Position numbers and translations under genes: made by a program
The notes under the pieces: generated by a model
Seen by the model: only the letters and a program-made list of their open reading frames with translations
The model's database searches: none
What the model was told of the DNA's origin: nothing
From: Symbiodinium natans
Lineage: Eukaryota > Sar > Dinophyceae > Suessiales > Symbiodiniaceae
Length of the DNA: 64,000 nucleotides
Reading direction: 5' to 3'
Assembly: GCA_905221605.1 (NCBI GenBank)
Contig: CAJNDS010000946.1
Location: 214,501-278,500 of the forward strand
Shown here: positions 31,085 to 40,654 of the stretch, piece by piece
Numbering within the stretch: the stretch's first letter is position 1
How the letters are laid out: each line of letters opens with the position of its first letter

Positions 31085-32239
31085 CTACAGGTCCAGCTCC
31101 ACGAGCTGCTCTGCCAGTCGAAGCGCATAGTCGCGCCCGTGAACTCCGTTCTCTAGGGATTCGGCCCAGTCAGCACACCACCCGTCGCCATGCAAAGCGC
31201 CAACGATCGCGCCTACCATTGAGGCAGTGGTGTCTGTATCTCCACCCAGGTCTATGGCTGCCTGTATAGCGCGTCGCGGGTCCTTGTAATGGCGACAGAC
31301 TAGCCAGAACACACACGGGGCCATGTGAATGCTTGCAAGCTGGAACTCCAAACCACTACCCGGCCTCTTGTGCTTGCCAAGGATGGGGCCCAAGATTCCG
31401 TGGTCATCTGCATCGGCCATGTTCACGAAACGCACTGCACGGGAGATCGCCTTCATAGTCTCTAGCATGTCCTTGGATTCGCAGAGGTCACGGAGGTTGG
31501 TCAGAAGCTCGTCTGCAGAAAAGGTTTCTGGGCTGTGGAGCAGGGCATACTGAACAGCTGCCGCCTGGAGCGTCGCGAAGTCCACGGCCTCAACGTGACG
31601 ATGCGTACCGAGGATCGCCTGCTCCACCGCCACGCGGAGTGGGACGTGGCTCGCGTTCCGGTAGGCCAGCGCCAGGGGGGAGATGCGCATGGCTCCCCCG
31701 TTGGCGAAGGAGCCTCCCTCGAAGCGGAAGTAGGGAGGCAGGCCCGTCAGCTCCACGGGCACACCTTCCAAGCAAGCTGCGTTCACCTTCTTAGCAGTGG
31801 GTGGGGAGCCCCGGAAGTGCTCGTTGTCACGGAAGAACTCGGCACACCTGCGTGCGACGTGCGCCGCATCGACCTTGCTGCACTCCACCAGTGAGCCCGC
31901 TACCGCTAGGCAGGCACAGGTGTCATCCGTGTACATCCCCTGGCGGCCGCACTGGTCAAGCACGTCCATGGGCAGGTCCATGCCCGGCGGAAGAAAGGCC
32001 ATGTCATCAACGCCGCGGGCCACCTGAAACGGGCCCTTGAAGGTCCCACTCATGGAAGTGTAGGTCCCCATGTGCACTGCTCGGACGAAGCCCTGCACCA
32101 GCGTTGTCCGCCACTCTTGCTGCGCAAACTGGCGGATGAGCTCGCGGCTGCGGCCTTCGAAGGCAGCGCCGAGCGCATCGCCCACCATGATCCCGAGCAT
32201 GCAGCCCCTTGCCCGCGAAGCCAACACTTCTTGCGCCAT
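31085..32239 (-). CDS. ADP-ribosylglycohydrolase family protein (intronless)
   Basis: 384 residues from the ATG at 32239. Family hallmarks: GCMLGIMVGDALG near the N-terminus, the metal-binding YTDDT at about residues 103-107, FANGGAMRISPLAL in the middle, and GGDTDT at about 332-337 followed by an alpha-helical C-terminus. These are the DraG/ARH motifs that bind Mg2+ and hydrolyse ADP-ribose bonds on proteins or on free ADP-ribose conjugates; the substrate is not clear from sequence. Upstream, TTCCTTCTTCTTCCGGGCTCAG ends at 32279, a strong trans-splice acceptor leaving a 39-nt leader. The reading frame has no intron, unlike the fragmented genes around it. The longer frame to 32386 includes the acceptor and is unlikely to be coding. 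Confidence 0.9.
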   Translation of the reverse strand: MAQEVLASRARGCMLGIMVGDALGAAFEGRSRELIRQFAQQEWRTTLVQGFVRAVHMGTYTSMSGTFKGPFQVARGVDDMAFLPPGMDLPMDVLDQCGRQGMYTDDTCACLAVAGSLVECSKVDAAHVARRCAEFFRDNEHFRGSPPTAKKVNAACLEGVPVELTGLPPYFRFEGGSFANGGAMRISPLALAYRNASHVPLRVAVEQAILGTHRHVEAVDFATLQAAAVQYALLHSPETFSADELLTNLRDLCESKDMLETMKAISRAVRFVNMADADDHGILGPILGKHKRPGSGLEFQLASIHMAPCVFWLVCRHYKDPRRAIQAAIDLGGDTDTTASMVGAIVGALHGDGWCADWAESLENGVHGRDYALRLAEQLVELDL

Positions 32240-32278
32240 GGCCCGCCCCTCTCTAGTCCCTCCAGGAGTCACTGCAAC

Positions 32279-32280
32279 CT
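32279..32280 (-). other. Candidate spliced-leader acceptor, 31-32 kb gene
   Basis: Pyrimidine tract TTCCTTCTTCTTCCGGGCTC followed by AG, 39 nt before the ATG. Use of this AG is inferred. Confidence 0.6.
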
Positions 32281-32459
32281 GAGCCCGGAAGAAGAAGGAA
32301 CATACTTCGCCGCTTGTGAAGCTAGAACAGGGTGCCCGCCTGCAAGTGGTCTCTTGTGGGGTTGCGGTTCTCGTATCTATCCCCATACGTTAGGCTGCCA
32401 ACAAGGGCTATGATCTAGAGCAGCCAGCAGCACCGTGTCAAAAACACAAGTAAGTGGGG

Positions 32460-33990
32460 ATACAGGTAGCACTAAATCCTAAACCCTAAAACCCTGAACC
32501 TCAAAAAACATAACATGGCCCAAAGCCAAGATCAGCAGACCTACTTGTACCCATGTTGGGACACAGGGCTTCTAAGCTTCGCTCCCACGAAGGGTTCAGT
32601 GTTCAGCGAAGAGGGTTTAGGGTTCAGGGTTCAGGGTTTAGGGATTCGGGTTTAGGGTTTAGGGTTTAGGGTACATTGTAGCATGTCATGCTCAATCCCC
32701 CAAGCCTATATACAGCTCTTCACTCCCAAAAAGGCAAATACGGGGGCCTTTACAACTAGAACAGGTGGGACCATAAAGGAATACTCGTAGTAAGAATTCC
32801 GACCCCTCTATTGCACAGAATGCCGGGTCCTGGTCGTCCAGCTTTTTGCCCTGCTTCCCGCGCTTGTTCCCGCGCTTCTTCCGGCCTGGGGCCAGGGTAC
32901 AGAAGGGAGCGGATCGGCTGCTTCCTGGAAAACCCCAAAACCCTCCTAAACCCCTAAACCACTAAACCCCAAAACCCCAAAACCCAAACACCCAAAAACA
33001 CAGAAAAAGAAAACCTAAACCCTAACCTCTCGAACCAAAAAAGCCCCAGAAGCCAGCACCCCAAGTCCCAGTCCCAGAATCGTTTCGGGGGGTTGAGGGT
33101 TTAGGATATGAGGTTCACACCCCAAACCCAGAACCCTGAACCAGAAACCACCTTTTTGCGGAGGTCCACCCCTAAGCTTGAAAACAGAAAGCGAAACCCA
33201 GCTAGGGCCCGTGATTTCAATATATCCCCCACCCCCTCTCAACCCTAAACCCTAAACCCGTTTTCGCGGCCCGCTCTTCTCAATACACCTCTTGTGGGCA
33301 ATTCGCAGGTGAATCCGCTGGCGTCTGCAAAGGCTCCAGGAGGGAGCCGAACCTTTGCGATGCTCTTGGAAGGAGCAGGGGGTTTGCAGGGTTAGGGCTT
33401 TAGGGTTTTGGGTTTAGGGTTTACAAGGTTTAGGGTTCGAGGGTTTAGGGATTGCAGGGTTTAGGGCTTTAGGGTTTAGGGTTTCGGGGTTTATAGTTTA
33501 GGGTTTGCGGTTTGGGGTTTGGGGTTTGGGGTTTGGGGTTTGGGGTTTGGGGTTTGGGGTTTGGGGTTTGGGTTTAGGGGTTGGAGGTACCCTGAACCCT
33601 ACATTCCAAACCCCAAGCATGGTTTGGGGCTTTGGGTTTGGGGTCTAGGGCATCTATACGCTTCGGGGTTTAGGGTTTTTGGGGTTTAGGGTTTAGGGTT
33701 TAGGGTTTAGGGTTTAGGGTTTAGGGTTTAGGGTTTAGGGTTTAGGGTTTAGGGTTTAGGGTTTAGGGTTCGAGGATCCGTAACCTCGAGGACACGAGAC
33801 CTAAAGCCCCAACGCCCCCGAACCTGAAAGCCGACAACGCGAGCCTCACGCCCCAAAAGCCCGAGCCCCAAGCAGCAACCCCCTAAACCCTAAACCCGAA
33901 ACCCTAAACCCCTAAACCCCTAAACCCCTAAACCCCTAAACCCCTAAACCCCTAAACCCCTAAACCCTAAAGTCCTGCTGAGGGCTCGCT
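32460..33990. repeat. Degenerate repeat region with three clean arrays
   Basis: Irregular telomere-type DNA with a TTTGGGG array (33500-33570), a TTTAGGG array (33675-33768) and a CCCCTAAA 8-mer array (33896-33965). The island 33308-33375 follows CAATTCGCAG and is open on the plus strand (VNPLASAKAPGGSRTFAM), but the minus strand is open too. 32700-32930 is unique without a supported gene. Confidence 0.8.
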
Positions 33991-34182
33991 ACCAACACTT
34001 GAGAGCCCGAAGCTGTCCGAGCTTCGCGAGCGACCTGAGAGCACTGAACGTGCAGCCTAAAGCTGGGGCTGCTGGACGCTCCAAGGCAAGGCAAGGCCCA
34101 CACTGGCCGTCAAGGCGGTCGAGCCTTTGAGTGTCAAAGGTAAAGACCCGAAACCCCGCCCCCGTGAGCTTTTTAGGGCTCC

Positions 34183-34590
34183 TCCCAGACCATTTCTGAG
34201 CCGTTTTGAACTTCCCCCAGACCATTCCTAAGGTTTTTTGGGCTTCTCCCAGACCATTTCTATTTTTTTGTGCTTTTCTCGCACCATTTCTGAGCTTTTT
34301 TTGGGCTCCTGCCGGACAATTTCTGAGCCTGTTTGGGCTTCTCCTGAGCATCCCGCTAGACCATTCCTGAGCTTTTTTGGGCTTCACCCAGACAATTTCT
34401 AAGCTTTTTATGGTCCTCCCAGACCATTTCTGAGCCTGTCCCAGAGACCATTTCTGAGCTTGTTTGGGCTTCTCCCAGACCATTGCTGAGCTTTTTTCGG
34501 CTCGCTGCTCCCAGACCATTTCTGAACGTTTTGGGCTTGTCTCAGACCATTTCTGAGCCTCTTTTGGGCTTCCCAGACCATTAAAGCCCA
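34183..34590. repeat. Minisatellite, ~32-bp unit, about 13 copies
   Basis: Units of the type CCCAGACCATTTCTGAGC followed by TTTTTTGGGCTTCTC, 28-44 bp each. The 200-codon minus-strand frame over it (repeats of AQKWSGRSPKK) is translation of the minisatellite. Confidence 0.85.
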
Positions 34591-34649
34591 AATTCTAATG
34601 AAGGGCCACCCCCAAGACCCTTTCACAGCCTAGTCTTCGTCAAGGGAAA

Positions 34650-34900
34650 GTCGTATCGGGACGCTGGCCCGGTCGAGGGGCAGCGCTACCCCTTCGGTAA
34701 CCCAAATTGTTTTGGGATGCCAAACGTGCTCAAATAAGCACGTCGGGACGCTCGAGGGGCAGCGGTACCCCGGCGGTAGCCCAAACCAATCTGTATGAGA
34801 CACATGCGACGCCTTCCGTGACGGCAGATGCGGGATGCCAAACGCCTTCAAACAAGCCCGTCCCGATTTTGATGATGAAGGGCTACCCCCCAACCCTGCT
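34650..34900. repeat. Degenerate duplicated block
   Basis: 'CGGGACGCT...GAGGGGCAGCG-TACCCC--CGGTA-CCCAAA' occurs at about 34658 and 34743, and 'GGGATGCCAAACG--TCAAA-AAGC' at about 34713 and 34832. The block is a partial tandem duplication. No gene is supported in 34600-35160 despite a 176-codon open frame. Confidence 0.6.
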
Positions 34901-35195
34901 AGAACTTCACCGCTTTGTAGCCCTGCCCCCGCGAGGCTTGGATCGGGACGGTGCCGAAACAGCGTGCGCAGGGGCACAGCATGCCCCCGCTGGAAAAGGC
35001 AAAACCAGACTTTAGGAACTAAACCCAAAAAATGAACATGCCGGGTGGCTTGGGGCGGGCTTACCGCCACGCGATGTTGCGAGCGACTCGGGCAGAGGGG
35101 CCGGCTAGAAAAAAACAAGGTGAGGCCCCGGAGCCCAGCGAGCAACCCAGAACGTAACACCCTAAACCCTAAACCCTAAACCCTAAACCCTAAAC

Positions 35196-38100
35196 CTCCC
35201 AGCTTGGTGGCTCTTCGTGCTCCAGCAGCATCCAGCCTCCGGCAGACTCCCCCTCGGCGTAGACGCGGCGCCACTGCCGGGTTGGGTCGAACTCGAAGAG
35301 CTCCACGACACTGCCTTAAAGCCCCCTTTAAACCCAAAACCCTAAACCCTAAACCTTCAACCCTAAACCCTAAACCCTAAAGCGGAGGCTTCGAAGTTTT
35401 CATGTAAAACCCTGGTAGAAACTCGAAGTTTGGGGGGCTCAGGGGTTGAGAGTTTCCGGCTTCGAAGTAGGGGTTAGTGTCTGCAAAGCGAACTACTCTA
35501 GGGTCCTGAGCCTTAAACCCTAAACTCTACACCCTGAACCCTAAACGTGAACCCTAAACTCCCTAAACCCTGAACCCTGAACCCTAAACCCTAAACCCTA
35601 AACCCTAAACCCTAAACCCTACACGCTAAACCCTAAACCCTGCCCACGTCAGGCTGCCCCGACTCCGCGCACCCACCGCCTCGGCGTCCCTTCGCGGGGC
35701 CGCTCGCACGGCGCAGTTGTTGACAACGACGGTGTACTTGCCTGCAAGCAATTGAGGGATGAGGGTGTCTATGGCTTACATGGAGAATTACGGGTTACAT
35801 CTACTTCTTATTTTAATACTGAAACTGAGGCCTTAAACCGAAAAATCCCTAGACCCTGAACCAACAAACCCTCAACTCCAACAGGGCTTGGGGGTTGGGG
35901 CGCTGGGGGGGGGAGCTCGGGGGGCCCAGGCGGGTGGTCTTCCCTAAGGTTACATTGCCCAAATTTTGGGAGGCCGACGATAGGGTTCAGAGGCTTAGGC
36001 TTAGGACAAAAGCCTCAACAACAAAGCCAGGCCCCGAAACCCTTCGCCTTAGGGCTGAGGGTAGAGTTCGGGGCAGCAACAAACGATACAAAAGTTTCGG
36101 GGAACAGATGATATCATAACCGGTGGTATGGCCACAGACAGGATTTATAGAATAAGGGTAGCAACAATAGAAATACGAGGAAAAGAGTGATGATCACGGC
36201 CACCATAAAAGCACAGATATGAGAATTGCAACCGGGCAGCTGCTTCGCTCTGCCCTTGGCCAGACGGTCTTCGGAGGCTTTGCCGGCTGCGATTCTGCCT
36301 CGAGCTTCACAGCTGGTGTTTCTGCGACATCTTCATACATCTTCGGCTGGTATGCTTTCAGGAGCTTCTTGGCGGCTGGGTGGTTCAAGGCCGGCGCCAG
36401 GTCCTTCGTGTTCGGCTGCTGGCCGAGAAGCGCGGACAGGAACGCCATCGTCGGGCCCCGCTGCGCGTAGCGCAGCACCGTGCCGCCCAGCTGGTCGTCG
36501 CCGACCCGCGCGTTCAGGTCGGCTTGCGCCTCCAGGAGTAACAGGCAGCTCTCCAGATGCCCAGCTTCCGCGGCCAGCATTAGGGCCTAACTATGAGGGG
36601 GCCTTAAGAATTAGAAGAGGGTTTACAAAAGACTATACTATGAGAAATTGGTCCGACCCCTATATGAGGTTCCCCACCTAGGAATCAACACGGAGGTTTC
36701 TTGGGGCCTTGCTACGCAATTGGGGCTTATTTGGGAACCTGGTCCGAAAAAAGGGGACAAGCGCACCAGTGGAGGTCCTAGCGGCCGTCTTTCCGGAGGC
36801 ATCTCTGCAGCTGGGATCTGCATCCTGGTCCAGGAAGCGTCGGACGTCGCAAAGGCAGCGCTCGCGCACCGCCACACCTCCGCAATATCGGGGTGGGGGC
36901 CCCAAAAGCTCAACCCCAACACGCCCTCAAAACCACCCCCGTTTTTGGGTTTAGGGTTTAGGGTTTAGGGTTCAGGGTTTAGGGTTGAGGGTTGAGGGTT
37001 GAGGGTTGAGGGTTTCGGGTTTAGGGTTTAGGGTTTAGGGTTTAGGGTTTAGGGTTTAGGGACTCAGCCTGAACCCCAAGCCCTGAAGCCCAAACTCCAA
37101 AGCCCCGAAGCCCCCAACCTCTCACACCCCAAACCCAAAACTTCAAGTCCCTAACCCTAAACCCCCAATTCCTAAACCCTCAAGCCTCAACCCTCAACCC
37201 TCAACCCTAAACCCTAAACCCTCAACCCTATACCCTAAACCAAAGCACCCCCCAACCCTTGCCGAGTCGCAAAGCGGCTCAAGCGGCTTCACCTCCACAG
37301 CGCTTTTGGGCCCATCGTATGCTATAAGGTTTAGGATTTGGGGTTTAGGGTTTAGGGTTTAGGGTTTGGGGTTTGGGGTTTGGGGTTTAAAAGAGTCATA
37401 TACTTGCTGATTGTTACTATTATTGCTACTAATATTAGTATTGTGTGTATATATACATATATATGGTAGACCATCTGTGTATTTCCCGAAACAGAGGTAC
37501 CCGTTTCATACCACAAATAGAACAGAATCCCCTGAAAGTGACCCCCAAAAAGGGTATCCCTGTTTTCCGAAATCCCCATATGCACTGTGGTGTACTACCT
37601 GTCCTGCATCATTCGGCAGTTCGACAGCGTGATTATTTTAGGCTTTGGGCAGGGGAGAGGGATCTGAGGTTTGGGCCTTGGGGTTTGAGAGTCGGGTTTT
37701 TATGGGGTTTAGGATTCAGGGCTCAGGGTTTAGGGTTTAGGATTTAGGGTTTAGGGAACCCTGAACCTGGCCTGGAAGGGCCAGCCTATAGGCCGGAGGA
37801 GCGGCCCATGCTGCGGGTGGTCCAAAAGCATCCAACCCGAAGACCACGTCTGGTCGTAGGCTTTAGGGTTCAGGGTTTAGGGTTTAGGGTTCAGGGTTCA
37901 GGGTTCAGGGTTCAGGGTTTAGGGTTTAGGGTTTAGGGTTTAGGGTTTAGGGTGTGTCAGGGGAGGGCGCGCGCTCGGGTGTGAAACACCCCGGGCCGCG
38001 CGCTCGCGTTGCCCGTCAACCCACCCCGGCCACCCACACTATACTCTATTAGGGTTTAGGGTTTATGGAATATATTTTCTTGTGCCCCGATGCTTGCTTT

Positions 38101-40071
38101 TATGTTTTTAAAGTTGCGGTGTTAGGGTTTAAGCTGGGGTTGGGGGTAGCCTCGGCCCTTTTCGGGCCTTCGGCGTGTCAGGGCCCGTAGAGGCCCTTTT
38201 TTTTGAAAGTCAGGGAAGCCCTTTGTGCCGGCTCCTGGATTCCCCTTCTCAAGTCGCGGGAGTTTGGTTTGCAAGCTTGCTTTGATATTTTTAAAGATGC
38301 GGTGTTAGGGTTTAAGCTGGGGTTGGGGGCAGCCTCGGCCCTTTTCGGGCCTTCGGCGTGTCAGGGCCCGTAGAGGCCCTTTTTTTTTGAAAGTCAGGGA
38401 AGCCCTTTGTGCCGGCTCCTGGATTCCCCTTCTCAAGTCGCGGGAGTTTGGTTTGCAAGCTTGCTTTTTTTAAAGTTGCGGTGTTAGGGTTTAAGCTGGG
38501 GTTGGGGGTAGCCTCGGACCTTTTCGGGCCGTCTGGGCGCCGGCCAGCCCTTAGCCGAGCACTGACGTTGTCGTAAAAAAGGCCGATGTCCGTTGGCCTG
38601 TCCAGGACAGACGGTGAGGCTTAACCCTCACCTTTCCGTTTCTCTTTTCGGTTGGCGCTCGGGCTGTAAGGCCCTCGGCCGAGCGTTCGGGGTCTGTCGC
38701 TCGACGGAAGCGACCCCTCACTTAGTTTAGGGTTTAGGGTTCGAGTTTAGGGTTGAGGGGTTAGGGTTATACGGTTTAGAGTTGAGGGTTGAGGGTTGAG
38801 GGTTGAGGGTTGTCGAGGGCTGTTGAGGGTTGTTGAGGGTTGAGGGTTGAGGGTTGAGGGGTGTGGTGTGTGGGGCGTGGGGCGTGGGGCGTGGGGTGTG
38901 TGTGGTGTGTGGGGTGTGGGGTGTGGGGTGTGGGGTGTGGGGTGTGGGGTGTGGGGTGTGGGGTGTGGGGTGTGGGGTGTGGGGTGTGGGGTGTGGGGTG
39001 TGGGGTGTGGGGTGTGGGGTGTGGGGTGTGGGGTGTGGGGTGTGGGGTGTGGGGTGTGGGTTTGGGGTACAGGGTTTGAATGAGTGATGATATCGGCGGT
39101 TTTGGGTTTGGGCTTTAGGGCGGCTCAATCCCTCCCACAACCCCGGAAGTCCTTGTGGTCTACGACCCGGCGCCACTTCCAGCAGTCGCTCCATTCAAAA
39201 AGCTCCACCACCGTGCCCTGACGCGCTGGGTTAGTTTGAGTGTTTTGCTGAAGGCTGTTGGGGTCTACAGGGCTTTCCCCCTATGCCCTTTCAGATTGGG
39301 ATGTTCCCCCTTATTCCTTAATAGTGATTTTAGCATCCCGCCCCTTCTAATCCCACATTACCAAGGGAATGTTAGTATAAGCAGGAACATCCCAACTTTC
39401 CTTCACTGGCGCCCAAACTGCAGAGCCCTGCGAGACGCCAAACATCATGTCCAGGGCCCGAGAAGCCCTAAACTCCTTCAACCACCTACAGGGTTTTAGG
39501 GTTTAGGGTTTAGGGTTTAGGGTTTAGGGCTTAGGGTTTAGGGTTTAGGTTTTTAGGGAGAAGCCTTAAAGCCCCAAACCCTTAAAGCCTTCAAGCCCTG
39601 ACACCTTCCCTGCGAAAGCCTTAAGGCCAACTAAGCATAGGATCTGCTTAAGCTCCCTCAAACTAACAAACCCTAAACCCTAAACCCTAAACCCTAAACC
39701 CTAAACCCTAACTATACCAAATTATTTCTCGCTTGTCTTCAGGGTTCCTAAAGGGCCAACCCTCCTAATTTGGGGAACCCTTCTATACCCCCTACATACA
39801 TGGTCCCTTATTATGGGCCCTTACTTGGGGAACCTTACACACCCCTTAGAAACCCTAACCCTAAACCCCAACCCTAAACCCTAAATCCTCAACCCTAAAT
39901 CCTAAACCTCCTAGACCCTAAACTAGACCCTAGACCCTAAACCCTAAACCCTACACCCTAAACCCTAAACCCTAAACCCCACAACAAGGGGCCGCCGGCC
40001 TTCACCTTCCCGCCCTGCACCGGTGCCGCCAGCGACGGCTCTGCCCGCACCGCCGCGCGCTCCGCCACGAC
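35196..40071 (-). CDS. SH3-like / ankyrin / SH3-like protein in seven exons
   Basis: Minus-strand exons: 40071-40006, 39217-39152, 37849-37786, 36877-36786, 36586-36247, 35741-35673, 35314-35196. All six joins keep phase. Exons 1-3 form an SH3-like module (RAAVRAEPSLAAPVQGGK, TVVELFEW, WRRV, GWMLLDH); exons 6-7 form a second (NNCAVRAAPRRDAEAVG, SVVELFEF, WRRV, GWMLLEH) with equal spacing of WRRV and GWMLL. Exons 4-5 encode ankyrin repeats (DVRRFLDQDADPSCRDASGKT joined to ALMLAAEAGHLESCLLLLEA). Inferred donors: GT, GA, GC, GC, GA, GT, then GT after exon 7. Introns hold TTTAGGG and TTGAGGG arrays, a 184-bp tandem repeat, a GGGTGTG array and two inverted-repeat elements. Both ends of the gene are missing. 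Likely a cytosolic adaptor; function not predictable. Confidence 0.65.
36943..37065. repeat. TTTAGGG/TTGAGGG array in an intron
   Basis: TTTAGGG with an inner block of four TTGAGGG, then TTTAGGG again. It lies in the intron between exons 3 and 4 of the SH3/ankyrin gene. Confidence 0.95.
37474..37582. mobile_element. Inverted-repeat element of the intron-1 family
   Basis: Left TGTGTATTTCCCGAAACAGA; right the complement of CATATGGGGATTTCGGAAAA. It shares ends with 19618-19726 and 21943-22051. It sits within an intron of the SH3/ankyrin gene. Confidence 0.75.
38092..38535. repeat. Tandem repeat, ~184-bp unit, 2.4 copies
   Basis: Units start at about 38092, 38276 and 38459 with CTTGCTTT...AAAG-TGCGGTGTTAGGG and include CCTCGGCCCTTTTCGGGCCT and a T-rich tract. 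Copies 1 and 2 are nearly identical. It lies in the 39152-37849 intron. Confidence 0.9.
38855..39062. repeat. GGGTGTG 7-mer array
   Basis: About 26 GGGTGTG units, preceded by TTGAGGG units. Keeps the seven-base period of the telomere-type arrays with a very different sequence. The poly-(TPHP) and (GVWG)n open frames here are translations of it. Confidence 0.97.
39296..39395. mobile_element. Inverted-repeat element, family TTGGGATGTTCCCC
   Basis: Left TTGGGATGTTCCCCCTTATT, right the complement (AATGTTAGTATAAGCAGGAACATCCCAA). Third member of the family at 11937 and 17454; about 80 bp upstream of the 39217 exon start. Confidence 0.8.
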
Positions 40072-40650
40072 CTCCCAGGCTTTGGGGTTTAGGGTTTAGG
40101 GTTTAAGGCTTAGGGTTTAGGGTTTAGGGTTTAGGGCTTAGGGCTTAGGGTTCAGGGTTGAGGGTTGAGGGTTTAGGATTTAGGGTTTGGGGATAAGGCC
40201 TTAGGGCTGAGGGTTGATGCAGCTTTCGGATCAGGGAGATTGGGGTTTAGAGGTTATATAGGGAGTCGGGCTTAGGGTTTAGGATATAGGGATTTTGGGT
40301 TTAGGGTTTTGGAGTTCAAAAGACGAGGAGTTCCCCCCAAACTTGGGGTTTGGGGCTTAGAGTCTAAGGCTTTGGGTATCAGGCGTCTTAAAGGCCTTGG
40401 GTTCAGAATTTTCGGAGGCTCAGGGCGTTTAGGGAGTTTGGGGCTGATCACGTCTATAAAGTCGCGGAGCGGAAAAGGGGGCGGTTGAGGGTAGGAGATG
40501 TTGAGGCGGAAGCAACTTCTAAGGATGTTTGGGGCTTCGGGGGTTTGGGGTTTAAACCCTAAACCTTAACCCCTAAACCCTAAACCCTGAACCCTAAACC
40601 CTAAACCCTAAACCCTAACCCGTAAACCCTAAACCCTAAACCCTAAACCC
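39660..40650. repeat. CCCTAAA/TTTAGGG fields around exon 1 of the SH3/ankyrin gene
   Basis: Irregular CCCTAAA at 39668-39985, TTTAGGG/CTTAGGG at 40083-40190, CCCTAAA at 40550-40650. The exon 40071-40006 is the only supported coding piece. 40200-40545 is decayed repeat with nothing else visible. Confidence 0.85.
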
Positions 40651-40654
40651 ATGC

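Noticed and set aside
33989-34591. 200-codon minus-strand frame with AQKWSGRSPKK repeats
   Set aside because: The periodicity equals the ~32-bp minisatellite; other frames are similarly open.
34630-35160. 176-codon minus-strand open frame
   Set aside because: It overlaps a duplicated block, and its composition is like the antisense of GC-rich non-coding DNA; no domain.
38727-39194. 155-codon (TPHP)n protein and the plus-strand (GVWG)n frames
   Set aside because: Translation of the GGGTGTG array.
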